This document shows, piece after piece, positions 21,538 to 30,031 of a stretch of DNA of 64,000 bases. Every line of letters begins with the position of its first letter. The first letter of the stretch is position 1. Source of the stretch: Brumimicrobium glaciale. Lineage in GTDB: Bacteria; Bacteroidota; Bacteroidia; Flavobacteriales_D; Crocinitomicaceae. Below the pieces are notes generated by a model. That model searched no databases and was not told where the DNA came from. It worked only from the letters and a program-made list of their open reading frames with translations. The position numbers and the translations under genes were made by a program. The DNA is taken from assembly GCF_004152935.1 (NCBI RefSeq), contig NZ_SETE01000002.1, forward strand, positions 496,001 through 560,000. The letters are read 5' to 3'.

Positions 21538-21844
21538 CAGTATTAATTTTAATGACAAAACAAACAGATAATAGTATTTCAAAAAGAGTATTTCTAATCA
21601 ATGGATTCTAATATTTAGATTTAGACCTAAATCATTATGGTAACAAAATGCTTAACGTCTACTTATTTAATGCATTAACTACTTTTTACACGGATTAAAA
21701 AGATTTAGAAGATTAAAAAAATACTTTTCAATCATGTTTCCTTTACAAATAAAGAGGTACAATTCTAATTGAAATCACAAATAGATAACACTTTTAAATC
21801 ACTCGTAAAATTTTCTGAATCAAGACGCTAGTAGGAACTATAAT
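21538..21844. repeat. Diverged copy of the 304-bp repeat
   Basis: This 307-bp gap has no gene. From about 21660 it aligns with the 304-bp repeats: ACAAATAAAGAGGTACAATT then CTAATTG, ATAGATAAC, CACTCGTAA and TCTGAATCAAGACGCTAGTA match ACAAATGAAGAAGGTACAGT, CTAATTGG, ATAGATAGC, CTCTCGTAA and TCTGAATAAAAATACTATTA. Every paralogue unit is therefore followed by this element. Confidence 0.7.
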
Positions 21845-23011
21845 TTACCTACTCGACTTACCAATAGCGCGCAAACGGAAATTCACTAGATAAAAGAACG
21901 CTAAAACACTACCTATACTTGCCAAGCCAGCTCCAACAAGTAATGGCGTATTGAACGCATAACCCAATCCGATTGGAATAGCGCCAAGATAAGCACCTAG
22001 ACTATTTCCGATATTAAAAGCACCTTGTCCGGCAGAGGCAGCTAGCGTTTCTGCACCTTCAGCACTATTGATAAGCATCATTTGCAAGCTAGAACCAATA
22101 CTAAAGGCAATTCCTCCAGTTAAGAAAGCCATTGGATAAGCAGCCCATTCTATGTGAGATACAAAATACCCGAAAACTAAGCATACTGCCATGGCCATAA
22201 ATGAGAACATTGCGGCTTTGGTAGGAATTACTGTATCGGCCAATTTTCCACCAATAAGATTTCCGATAAACATTCCTAAGCCCACTAAAAACATAATTAT
22301 TGGAACGTGGGTTTCATCCAACCCAGAAACTTTAGTCACCAATGGTCCGATATAGCTGATCCATGCAAATAATCCACCTGTACCAATTGAAATAACAGAA
22401 ATAATTAGCCAAGCTTCTTTTCTAGAAAAATAATTCATTTGCTTGCGCATATTAACTTTAGGTTTTTCAATTTCAGGAAGCCAAAAATAGATGGTTAGTG
22501 CAGTCACCAAACCCAAACAACTGATTACACCGTAAGTAATTCTCCAAGAAAAGTGCTGACCGACATAAGTTCCAAGAGGAATTCCGGCCAAGTTAGCCAA
22601 GGTCATCCCGGTAAACATAATTGAAATTGCTTGTGCTTCTTTCCCTGGTTTAGCGAGTTTTGCAGCAACCACTGAAGCTACTCCAAAAAAAGCTCCATGC
22701 GGCAAACCAGAAACAAAACGAGAAATGTATAAACTCCATTCATTAGGTGCAATTGAAAAAATCCCGTTGAAAAAGAAAAACAATAACATTAAGAAGAAAA
22801 GTACTTTTTTAGGGCGCATATTTGCTGTGGCAATAACTAGAATTGGAGCCCCAACCACCACTCCTAAAGCATAAAGTCCGATCAAGTTACTCGCTTTTGG
22901 AATACTGATGTTGATGTCATCTGCAATATTCATGAGCAAACCCATCATATTGAATTCGGTCATCCCCATTGCTAAACCTCCAAATGCTAATGCGATTAAT
23001 CCTTTGTTCAT
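21845..23011 (-). CDS. MFS transporter (AraJ/drug-efflux type)
   Basis: 388 residues with about 12 membrane helices. The opening LIALAFGGLAMGMTEFNMMG and the loop after helix 2-3 are those of the DHA1/AraJ group of major facilitator antiporters. ISRFVSGLPHGAFFGVASVVAAKL is motif B/C-like and GNLIGGKLAD matches the motif A repeat in the second half. It should export small molecules (sugars or drugs) by proton antiport across the inner membrane; the substrate is unknown. It stands alone, convergent with paralogue C and divergent from the nuclease-like gene. Confidence 0.9.
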   Translation of the reverse strand: MNKGLIALAFGGLAMGMTEFNMMGLLMNIADDINISIPKASNLIGLYALGVVVGAPILVIATANMRPKKVLFFLMLLFFFFNGIFSIAPNEWSLYISRFVSGLPHGAFFGVASVVAAKLAKPGKEAQAISIMFTGMTLANLAGIPLGTYVGQHFSWRITYGVISCLGLVTALTIYFWLPEIEKPKVNMRKQMNYFSRKEAWLIISVISIGTGGLFAWISYIGPLVTKVSGLDETHVPIIMFLVGLGMFIGNLIGGKLADTVIPTKAAMFSFMAMAVCLVFGYFVSHIEWAAYPMAFLTGGIAFSIGSSLQMMLINSAEGAETLAASAGQGAFNIGNSLGAYLGAIPIGLGYAFNTPLLVGAGLASIGSVLAFFYLVNFRLRAIGKSSR

Positions 23012-23232
23012 CTCTACTACTACCGTTTAAAAAAAGAGTGCAAAGATATTGATTTTTTCGTGGGTTGGTTTGTATTTAGAAGAAGATGGGAAATGAAATA
23101 AATAGTTTGGAATCCAAAATTTAAATCACATTAAACTTTAAGGATTAAGAAAAGTTGCTATTTTTGAAAGTAAATGAATATGTATTTTCAACACTATATA
23201 TATTCAAAAAAAACCTCTAAACACTTACAATC

Positions 23233-25077
23233 ATGAAGTTAGAAAAAATATTAGATAAGCTTGGTTCTTTAGAAAAGAATTCTTTCATAAAAATAATTGA
23301 TAATATCATATCAAAAAACCCTAAAAACCTTAAAGAAATCAACAGTATATTGAGCTCCTCGGATAAAGGACTAAAATCAGTTGATAATCAAAATATTTCA
23401 AAAATATTCTCTTTAATATCTTCTGAATTTCAAGAACATATAAAATGTGAGTTTCAAGAAATTACAAATCAACTAGACGTTTTAATAGATATAATAATCC
23501 GCGATGGTAATTGTATTATGAAACAAGATTGGTTTTCAAGACTATATGATGACGAATTGAAAAATTTAAAATCAAATTTAAAAGATTTAAACACTGATTT
23601 TGAAGATGAAAAATCAGAGCTAAGTATCTCGAGAAAAAGAGACTATAAAATATATAAAGCGTGTTTACATACGGCCTACAATAATGACAAAATTAATAAT
23701 AGAGATGCTAAAATAACATCAGATGAATTATCAATAATATTGACTTTATCAAAACACCTTGGACTTTCTCAGGAGGAGATTAAACTGATAAACTATTCAA
23801 TATTACCTATTCAGAAAATCGATATTCAAGAGGTGATAAAGAGCTTGAAAAATATTGGTGTAATATTCTATTCGACTAAAGAGAACACTATTTATGTTGC
23901 AGACGAAATGGTAAGAATATTAAGAAAAGTTCGTGAGAAAGAGGTGGCTCAAAAATTTTATCGTCGAACTCTCATTCTACTAAAAGAGCCAATCATTAAC
24001 CAAATTGCTAAAGAGCATAACATCGACAGAAAAAAATCATATTCTGAAAAAATTGAAAAAATAATTAATGGTGGTGTTCCTTTTACAAATTTACTCCTAA
24101 ATAATATTTATAAAATGGGAAGTAACTTGACAGAAAAGAAAAAAACTTTAAACGAACTTTGCGAAAAAGGCTTAAATATAAGCACTTTGAAAGGCAGTAC
24201 ACTAGATGAGAAGATAAATAGTTTAATTGAACATTTTGAAAATGTTGAACGTGATGAGAAAGTAGGAATTTCAATAGATGGATATGACAAACTATTGACA
24301 GAACTGAATGAAACTCTTACCGGTTTAAACCAACAAATCAGAACTCAGTTTGAGTTACAGGAAGAATATGTATTAAAAGCAGACTTTTTACTTGATTACA
24401 ACATCAAACCACGAGACATTTTAGACTTAATAGAAAAAAATGACTTAAACAGTTTTATAAAAGAATACGGAGTAAAACAAAGAGGAGACAACATCTTAAA
24501 TATTTTAGATCATTATAAAGATGTTGAGAATCTATATCTGGAAAATTATGAGAATGTAGCCTATAGGAACTTAAATATTCTGAAAGAAAATGGTATTATA
24601 GTTAAAGAAAGTGAGTTAGGGATTAAATTTGAAGAACTCACAAAAGTTATCTTTAAAGATTTAGGATTTAATCTCGATGATACATTAAAAAATCAATTAA
24701 ATACCAAAAATGATTTAATGGATTTACTCATAAACTTAGGGAATGATGAGATAATAATAATTGAATGTAAAACCAGTAAAGAAAGAGGTTATAATAAATT
24801 CAGTTCAGTTTCAAGGCAATTAAAATCATATCAAAATGTTGCTTTAAAAAGTAACTTACGAATTGTAAAAATCCTACTTATTGCACCTGAATTTAGTGAT
24901 GACTTTGTAACAGATTGTGAAATGGATACGGAAATGAATTTGTCACTAATAACGGCCTCCACTCTTTTAAATATTTCAGAAGCTTTCAAAACATCAAAAT
25001 ATACTGAGTTTCCTCATGTATTATTCCGCGACATCGTTATTAATGAAGAGAGAATTATTAAGGCATTAAGTAAATAG
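23233..25077 (+). CDS. Orphan PD-(D/E)XK nuclease-like protein with TerB-like segment
   Basis: 614 residues, cytosolic, Lys/Asn/Ile-rich. The long helical N-terminus includes a TerB-like stretch at ~155-186 (DAKITSDELSIILTLSKHLG then LSQEEIKLI) and a coiled-coil region around 360-385. The C-terminal ~150 residues look like a restriction-endonuclease fold: FEELTKVIFKDLGF (conserved Glu, ~465), then DLMDLLINLGND and IIIIECKTSK (D-x13-ExK, ~494-516), the pattern of Mrr-type and other PD-(D/E)XK nucleases. A TATTTTTG -7-like box lies at 23159-23166. A broken copy of its 3' end lies ~1.5 kb downstream. No modification methylase is adjacent. A defence or DNA-repair role is inference. Confidence 0.7.
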   Translation: MKLEKILDKLGSLEKNSFIKIIDNIISKNPKNLKEINSILSSSDKGLKSVDNQNISKIFSLISSEFQEHIKCEFQEITNQLDVLIDIIIRDGNCIMKQDWFSRLYDDELKNLKSNLKDLNTDFEDEKSELSISRKRDYKIYKACLHTAYNNDKINNRDAKITSDELSIILTLSKHLGLSQEEIKLINYSILPIQKIDIQEVIKSLKNIGVIFYSTKENTIYVADEMVRILRKVREKEVAQKFYRRTLILLKEPIINQIAKEHNIDRKKSYSEKIEKIINGGVPFTNLLLNNIYKMGSNLTEKKKTLNELCEKGLNISTLKGSTLDEKINSLIEHFENVERDEKVGISIDGYDKLLTELNETLTGLNQQIRTQFELQEEYVLKADFLLDYNIKPRDILDLIEKNDLNSFIKEYGVKQRGDNILNILDHYKDVENLYLENYENVAYRNLNILKENGIIVKESELGIKFEELTKVIFKDLGFNLDDTLKNQLNTKNDLMDLLINLGNDEIIIIECKTSKERGYNKFSSVSRQLKSYQNVALKSNLRIVKILLIAPEFSDDFVTDCEMDTEMNLSLITASTLLNISEAFKTSKYTEFPHVLFRDIVINEERIIKALSK

Positions 25078-25602
25078 CTAATTTGATCCCCATCTATTTA
25101 AAAGTGGACCTAAATTAATTACAACCTTGTAGTATTTCTTAGCTCAAAATTAATATTAGAAACATCAATAAAATGAAGTTTTCCTAAGGTTCACCGACTG
25201 AAGAGAGCTTCAAAGTTCATCTTAAAAAGCAATGATAAAAGTAGGCTTAATATCTTCAATAAAAAGTTTTACTGGCATTTGAACTTAAGCGTCAATCCAG
25301 CCATCAGCAATACAATACTGTTTAATTTTTTAAGCACAGAATAAGAATTTCCATTGGAATAGAGTTAGTCGAAACATAAATGGGGATATGATGGAATTTG
25401 TTGAGAATATATTTAAAGATAGGCTATAATTGTTGACCAATATAACTGGTAGATGGTCGGAAATCAATTAATGAAAAGCTATTAATTAAAAAGAAGTGAT
25501 AATTAATGTCATGGATTAGAAAAATGGTGTTTATTTTGCAATTCTTTTTTCTCAGGAATAATATTTCTGGTAAATTTTAAATATTAATTAAGGATTAATT
25601 AA
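25078..25602. other. 525-bp AT-rich region without a gene
   Basis: No open frame of note on either strand and no clear repeat. The left edge has GATCCCCATCTATTTAAAAG and the right part CATAAATGGGGATATGATGG. These are loosely complementary (CCCCAT/ATGGGG), which could mark the ends of a decayed insertion, but nothing transposase-like can be read. Confidence 0.4.
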
Positions 25603-26337
25603 ATGACTATAAAGGATTTTATTAGAGAAGCTTTGATCTTTTCGCATATTGATTTAACTAAAAATCTAAAATACGATAGACTCACAAAAGCTATCATGAA
25701 AAAGCACATCAAGAATGATTCAAACTGTGTAGATATTGGTTGTCATAAAGGTGAAATCCTCAGTTTAATGATTAAATTCTCTCCAAAAGGAAAACATTAT
25801 GCTTTTGAACCTATTCCTTATTTATTTAATGAAATAAAGGAGAAGTTTGAAGACAAAGCCAAAATTTATCCTTTTGCACTTTCTGACACCAATGGAAAAA
25901 CCACTTTCCAATTGGTTAAAAATGCCCCTGCATATAGCGGAATCAAGCAAAGAAAATATGCGATAAAGAATCCAGAGATTGAAGAAATAGAAGTTGAGAT
26001 GAAAAAACTGGATGATGTGATATCATTAAAAGAAAAAATTGACTTTATAAAAATTGATGTTGAAGGAGGAGAATTTGGTGTATTGAAAGGAGCACAAAAA
26101 ATAATAAATAAAGACAAACCGATTGTTCTATTTGAATGTGGAAGAGGTGCAAGTGAATTTTACGGAACCAAGCCAGAAGATATTTACGATTTCATCACAA
26201 AAGAAATAGGCATGAAGATATTTACCCTACAATCATTTATTAAAAACAATAGTTCCATGGGTGCAAAAGAGTTTCAAAATTGCTTTAATACAGGTGAAGA
26301 GTATTATTTTGTTGCAGCGCCACACCAAAATTCATAA
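25603..26337 (+). CDS. FkbM-family methyltransferase
   Basis: 244 residues. The SAM-binding motif I is CVDIGCHKGEILSLM (~45-59), followed by HYAFEPIPYLFNEIKEKF (acidic end of beta 2) and FIKIDVEGGEFGVLKGA (~150), the hallmark of the FkbM/Methyltransf_21 group. Members O-methylate sugars or other small molecules, often in surface polysaccharide or natural-product clusters; the acceptor is unknown here. It is isolated, 525 bp from the nuclease-like gene and followed by a relic of that same gene, which suggests it sits inside a duplicated or inserted segment. Confidence 0.88.
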   Translation: MTIKDFIREALIFSHIDLTKNLKYDRLTKAIMKKHIKNDSNCVDIGCHKGEILSLMIKFSPKGKHYAFEPIPYLFNEIKEKFEDKAKIYPFALSDTNGKTTFQLVKNAPAYSGIKQRKYAIKNPEIEEIEVEMKKLDDVISLKEKIDFIKIDVEGGEFGVLKGAQKIINKDKPIVLFECGRGASEFYGTKPEDIYDFITKEIGMKIFTLQSFIKNNSSMGAKEFQNCFNTGEEYYFVAAPHQNS

Positions 26338-26548
26338 TGACAATACTGCGTTAATTTTGATTAAAGCCTTCAGCTAAGAGAAAGAAAGTCTAGTCGTTAA
26401 CTCTTTAAAATCCAATTCAAAAACATTGATATTCAGCAAGAATTCTAATTCTCGGGACTGTTGAAAACACATCAAAACCTTACTTAATTCACCCGGATTT
26501 ATAGATGACGTTGTCACAGATTGTGAAATGGATACGTATAAAAGAATT

Positions 26549-26762
26549 GGCCTACCAATATAGGTCGTTAATCCCTAATTTTAACGATGTGTTTTTTCAA
26601 TAATACAGCCGATAATCGCATTGATTAATTTTACCTAGAGTTAAACTTTAGCAAAAAGGAAGAAGGGATTCCTCAGTTGTTAAAATCTAAGATTTTCTCA
26701 ACTATCGGAATGAAACGATGAGGAATCTCTTTTTAAAAAATTAAGACTTAGCTTGGTAACCC
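26549..26762. mobile_element. MITE-like ~214-bp insertion inside the nuclease relic
   Basis: The segment interrupts the relic exactly where homology to the intact gene breaks. It is flanked by a 13-bp direct repeat, ATAAAAGAATTGG, at 26538-26550 and 26764-26776. Its ends are imperfect inverted repeats (GGCCTACCAATATAGG at the left; reverse complement of the right end GGGTTACCAAGCTAAG; 11 of 16 match). Inside is a long hairpin (26664-26730). It has no coding capacity. Confidence 0.45.
26664..26730 (+). repeat. Long hairpin repeat (AGGGATTCCTCA / TGAGGAATCTCT)
   Basis: AGGGATTCCTCA (26664-26675) pairs with TGAGGAATCTCT (26719-26730), 12 bp with one G-U pair. An inner stem is formed by AAAATCT/AGATTTT flanked by GTTG/CAAC. 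The ATTCCTCA...CGGAATGA...TGAGGAAT text is of a kind found as dispersed intergenic repeats in many bacteria. A T-run follows, so it could also terminate transcription. Confidence 0.65.
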
Positions 26763-27045
26763 AATAAAAGAATTGGGCTATAACATCGGCTTACTTGCAT
26801 TTAAAATAATTAAGAAGCTTTCAATACATCAAGATATACTGAGTTTCCTAATGTATCATTCCGCGACATCGTTAATAACGAAGAGAGAAGTATTAAGGCA
26901 TTAACTGAACTACTAGGGACGAAAATACAATAGGTTCAAATGAGAATGAAATTCTATACCTATCAAGATATTTAGATACTAGACATTATATTTTTTGTCT
27001 TTTGCCTAAAATCCATTGTTTGATTTAAAACTTTTGGAAGCTGAA

Positions 27046-27106
27046 GATGCATGTACTAATCCCGATGGCTTATCGGGAGCATATTTTGAACTATTTCTGA
27101 GACCAA
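27046..27106 (+). repeat. Dispersed intergenic repeat, copy 2
   Basis: Second copy of the ~60-bp element at 12250-12315, with the same TCCCGAT-GGCTT-ATCGGGA hairpin and the flanks CTTTTGGAAGCTGAAGATG and CTGAGACCAAC. The remaining parts of the gap 26338-27409 not covered by the relic and this repeat show nothing recognisable. Confidence 0.8.
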
Positions 27107-27409
27107 CAAATTCACCACGAAATTTGGCTAAATGCTGAAAATTATTAATTTTGTTATGACTAATTATTGAAACATACAGCAAATGAAATCTACATTCCAC
27201 TTTGCAATAGCTCTATAAAACTCGATTTCTTAGCGTTTTTAAAGCGCATCAATTTGATTATATCGTTCTAAAACATAAAGGTTCGTATTACATTTATTTT
27301 GGGAAATTCTAAAAAAAAACACTTTATACAAATGGAGCCAGAAACCATTTCAAAAACGGGGCGATACTGAAAAGCCTTACGAGTAGGAAAGATCTTAATT
27401 TAATAAAAT

Positions 27410-27853
27410 ATGAATGTGTTAAAATTTTTAATCATTAGCGTAGCATTGGCTGGAACTTCAGTTCTTTCAAGCTGCAAAAAAGAAGGTTGTATAGATTCAT
27501 CTAGCGTAAACTATAGCGCTGATGCAAAAAAAGACGATGGTTCTTGTAAATATGAAGGTGAAGCAGTTATTTGGTATGGTGAAGATACATCTCAAGAATT
27601 AATGCTTCAAGGAGTTTCAACGTTGAAGTTCTATGTAGATTCTAAACTTGTAGGTTCAACTTCTGCTTCTGTTTATTGGGCTTCCGCACCAGCATGTGGA
27701 GCGAATGGTTCAATCACGATTACCAAAGATTTGGGATCTGCCAAAAACAAAACTTATACGTATACTGTTGAAGATGATCTTGGCTTTACAGTTGCTGGAG
27801 GTATTTTAAACTTTGAGGCAAACTCATGTGAATCTGTTGAAATAGTGTACTAA
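27410..27853 (+). CDS. Small lipoprotein with Asp-rich cysteine motif
   Basis: 147 residues. The lipoprotein signal MNVLKFLIISVALAGTSVLS is followed by the lipobox SSC and a charged KKEG. Right after it comes CIDSSSVNYSADAKKDDGSC, a short Asp/Asn-rich cysteine-bounded motif found in many Bacteroidota surface proteins (typically GCTDPxAxNYNPxAxxDDGSC). The rest is a compact beta-rich domain with two more cysteines (APACGANGS, EANSCES). The role is unknown; it should be anchored to the outer membrane. It is monocistronic with a strong terminator directly downstream. Confidence 0.82.
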   Translation: MNVLKFLIISVALAGTSVLSSCKKEGCIDSSSVNYSADAKKDDGSCKYEGEAVIWYGEDTSQELMLQGVSTLKFYVDSKLVGSTSASVYWASAPACGANGSITITKDLGSAKNKTYTYTVEDDLGFTVAGGILNFEANSCESVEIVY

Positions 27854-27872
27854 ACATCTTTTATATATTCCA

Positions 27873-27911
27873 TAAATGAGGTAGCTTATTGAGTTACCTC
27901 ATTTATTTTTC
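27873..27911 (+). terminator. Rho-independent terminator
   Basis: TAAATGAGGTA (27873-27883) and TACCTCATTTA (27895-27905) form a perfect 11-bp stem with an 11-nt loop, followed by TTTTTC. It lies 20 bp after the lipoprotein stop. Confidence 0.85.
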
Positions 27912-27990
27912 ACTAAGGATCTTCTAGCCCATCTTTTAAAATAAAGTCAAACTAAAAAATTTAACCTATTTCTTTTCCTATATTTATTCC

Positions 27991-28404
27991 ATGGACATCA
28001 ACTTTAGGAGAGTGTTAGGGTTTACTCAACTATTTGTCGCGATTGGAGCAATTCCAGCTGGTTTAACGATGATTTTAGAACCTAATGGATTTACAATTGG
28101 AATGTCTACTGAGATTTTTAAAGACACACCTTTTAATGATTTTTTAATCCCAGGAATATTCTTGCTGGTTGTGAATGGTCTACTCAATCTATTGGCGTCT
28201 TTTTTAACTTTCTCTAAAAACAAATATGCTCCAGCCATAGGAATTACGTTAGGAATCTTTCTTATTTTATGGATGCTCGTTCAAGTCTACTTCATAGGCT
28301 TATTGCACTTCTTACAAGTGTTGTATTTGATTATTGGAATTATGGAAACGACACTAAGCTTTAAATTGCGTTCAATAAGCAAAATTCAAAATCTAATTGA
28401 TTAG
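27991..28404 (+). CDS. Small four-helix membrane protein
   Basis: 137 residues with four predicted membrane helices: LGFTQLFVAIGAIPAGLTMI, FLIPGIFLLVVNGLLNLLASF, APAIGITLGIFLILWMLVQVYFI and LHFLQVLYLIIGIMETTL. The short loop NGFTIGMSTEIFKDTPFNDF sits between helices 1 and 2. It resembles uncharacterised small membrane proteins of Bacteroidota. No functional residues can be named, and it has no operon partner. Confidence 0.72.
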   Translation: MDINFRRVLGFTQLFVAIGAIPAGLTMILEPNGFTIGMSTEIFKDTPFNDFLIPGIFLLVVNGLLNLLASFLTFSKNKYAPAIGITLGIFLILWMLVQVYFIGLLHFLQVLYLIIGIMETTLSFKLRSISKIQNLID

Positions 28405-28540
28405 AAAGAAGTCAAATCGTTTTCAAACAGCTTACATGATTTTCGATTAGCGGATCAAAACCAAAAGACTGTTAAAACAAATTGAAATATGCCATTTTAT
28501 TCTTAACTTTCATAGAACATTTAATTTATAAAAAACAGTT

Positions 28541-28984
28541 ATGAATTCTAGAAAACTTATAGGAAACGCAATTATTACCACTGCAATAGGGATCATCATA
28601 GCAAGATCTAAAAAAGATAAGATCGTCTTTGTTGATACGCTTCCGCAGATTATGAAAGATTATGTTAATATTCATTTCCCTGCTCATACAATCAAAAAAG
28701 CCGTGAAAAGCAAAGATATTTTTAATAGAACTTACGACGTATTTTTAGATGGGAAAATCAATTTAGAATTCAATAAAAGAGGAGAAATAATTGAAATTGA
28801 AGCAAATTCAAAATTACCTGATTCAGTTATTCCTGAAAAGATTATTGCTTTTGTGGCGGCCTATTTTCCTGACAATTCAATTATAGAGTGGGAATTAGAG
28901 CGAAGAACACAAGAAGTTGAATTGGACAATGGATTAGAATTACTTTTTGATTTGAATGATGATTTCTTGAGTATTGATAATTAA
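28541..28984 (+). CDS. PepSY-like (DUF2874-type) domain protein
   Basis: 147 residues with an N-terminal hydrophobic segment (LIGNAIITTAIGIIIA) acting as a signal anchor. The remainder holds two PepSY-like repeats: LPQIMKDYVNIHFPAHTIKK ... YDVFLDGKINLEFNKRGEII and IPEKIIAFVAAYFPDNSIIE ... QEVELDNGLELLFDLNDDFL. The helix followed by three strands, with the pattern LPxxxxxYxxxxFP, is typical of the putative beta-lactamase-inhibitor-like PepSY group. It is probably periplasmic; the function is unknown. Confidence 0.78.
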   Translation: MNSRKLIGNAIITTAIGIIIARSKKDKIVFVDTLPQIMKDYVNIHFPAHTIKKAVKSKDIFNRTYDVFLDGKINLEFNKRGEIIEIEANSKLPDSVIPEKIIAFVAAYFPDNSIIEWELERRTQEVELDNGLELLFDLNDDFLSIDN

Positions 28985-29136
28985 CATGTGCAAAGTAATT
29001 GTTCTTGAAAAACCCATTTAGGAATTATTAGAAGTTGCTTGGTTACGTCTTTAAATTCAAAAATATCGTGTTCTTTAAAACAAATTAACCCCTTATTATT
29101 TATCGTTTATATTGTATTTATTAAAATTGATTTGTT

Positions 29137-29910
29137 GTGGAAAAAATTAGAAAGATAGAAGCAGAAATCTCTGATTTGATAATTGAATTAAAGAACCACA
29201 AACTTTATGATAATCTAGAAGAGATCTCTGATGTGAAAATTTTTATGGAGAGCCATATCTTTGCAGTTTGGGATTTCATGTCTTTATTGAAATCACTTCA
29301 AAGAAATTTAACGAACATTGAAGTGCCTTGGGTTCCAGTAAAAAATGCGACTGTTTGTAGATTTATAAATGAAATAGTTTTTGAGGAAGAAAGTGATGTC
29401 AATGAATTAGGTGAACCCAAAAGCCATTTCGAAATGTACCTTGACGCGATGAAACAAATCGGTGCAAACACAACTTTGATAAATCAGTTTATAGATAAAA
29501 TCCAAGCAGGTAATTCAGTTGAACAGTCTTTAAATTCGATTAAAATTGACAAAAGAGTTGCAGATTTTGTGCGTTTTTCATTTGAAATTATCGCGACTAA
29601 CAAACCTCACGTTATAGCCTCAGCTTTTACATTTAGCAGAGAGGGAATAATCCCTGAAATGTTTATTGCTATTTTACAAAAAGGAAATGCTGAAAACAAA
29701 TCTTATAATAAACTGACTTACTACCTTCAACGACATATAGATTTAGATGGCGATGGACATGGGCCTGCTTCACATAAAATGATATCAGAATTATGTGCAT
29801 CTGATGAAAATAAATGGAGTGAAACACTTGAAATTGCAAAGCAATCTATAAAACAAAGGATTTCACTTTGGAATGCTATTGATGAAATGATAACTGAAAG
29901 TAAATCTTAA
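29137..29910 (+). CDS. DUF3050 family haem-oxygenase-like fold protein
   Basis: 257 residues starting with GTG (no nearer ATG in frame). Conserved features of DUF3050 are visible: [16 protein letters not shown] near residue 50, [10 protein letters not shown] with [10 protein letters not shown] around 90-115, [18 protein letters not shown] around 165, and [19 protein letters not shown] near 205. The His/Glu pattern suggests a haem-oxygenase-like di-metal fold, but no activity is established for the family. It stands alone, followed 121 bp later by a small hypothetical gene. Confidence 0.85.
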   Translation: MEKIRKIEAEISDLIIELKNHKLYDNLEEISDVKIFMESHIFAVWDFMSLLKSLQRNLTNIEVPWVPVKNATVCRFINEIVFEEESDVNELGEPKSHFEMYLDAMKQIGANTTLINQFIDKIQAGNSVEQSLNSIKIDKRVADFVRFSFEIIATNKPHVIASAFTFSREGIIPEMFIAILQKGNAENKSYNKLTYYLQRHIDLDGDGHGPASHKMISELCASDENKWSETLEIAKQSIKQRISLWNAIDEMITESKS

Positions 29911-30031
29911 AAACATTATTTTATAGATTAAAAAATAGTAGAGATTCTATAGGATAAAACATTTGAAAAGAATAAGTTTGAACTAACTACATAGGTGATT
30001 GATATTTAATCAACACCAATTAAAAAAACTT

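Larger units (their letters stand above)
26471..26905 (+). pseudogene. Broken second copy of the 3' end of the nuclease-like gene
   Basis: Two blocks match the 3' end of the gene at 23233-25077. Block 1 (26471-26537) contains GATGACGTTGTCACAGATTG then TGAAATGGATACG (gene: GATGACTTTGTAACAGATTG, TGAAATGGATACG). Block 2 (~26796-26905) contains GAAGCTTTCAATACATCAAG, TATACTGAGTTTCCTAATGT and TTCCGCGACATCGTTAATAA, with about seven differences over 90 bp from the gene. The blocks are separated by the MITE-like insertion at 26549-26762. The catalytic part is not recognisable, so it is not functional. Confidence 0.82.

Noticed and set aside
25078-25602. Decayed insertion sequence between the nuclease-like and FkbM genes
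   Set aside because: CCCCAT/ATGGGG edges are suggestive, but no transposase text, terminal repeats or target duplication could be read.
23233-26337. Nuclease-like gene plus FkbM gene as a restriction-modification pair
   Set aside because: FkbM enzymes methylate small molecules or sugars rather than DNA, and there is a 525-bp gap; no DNA-methylase motif was found.
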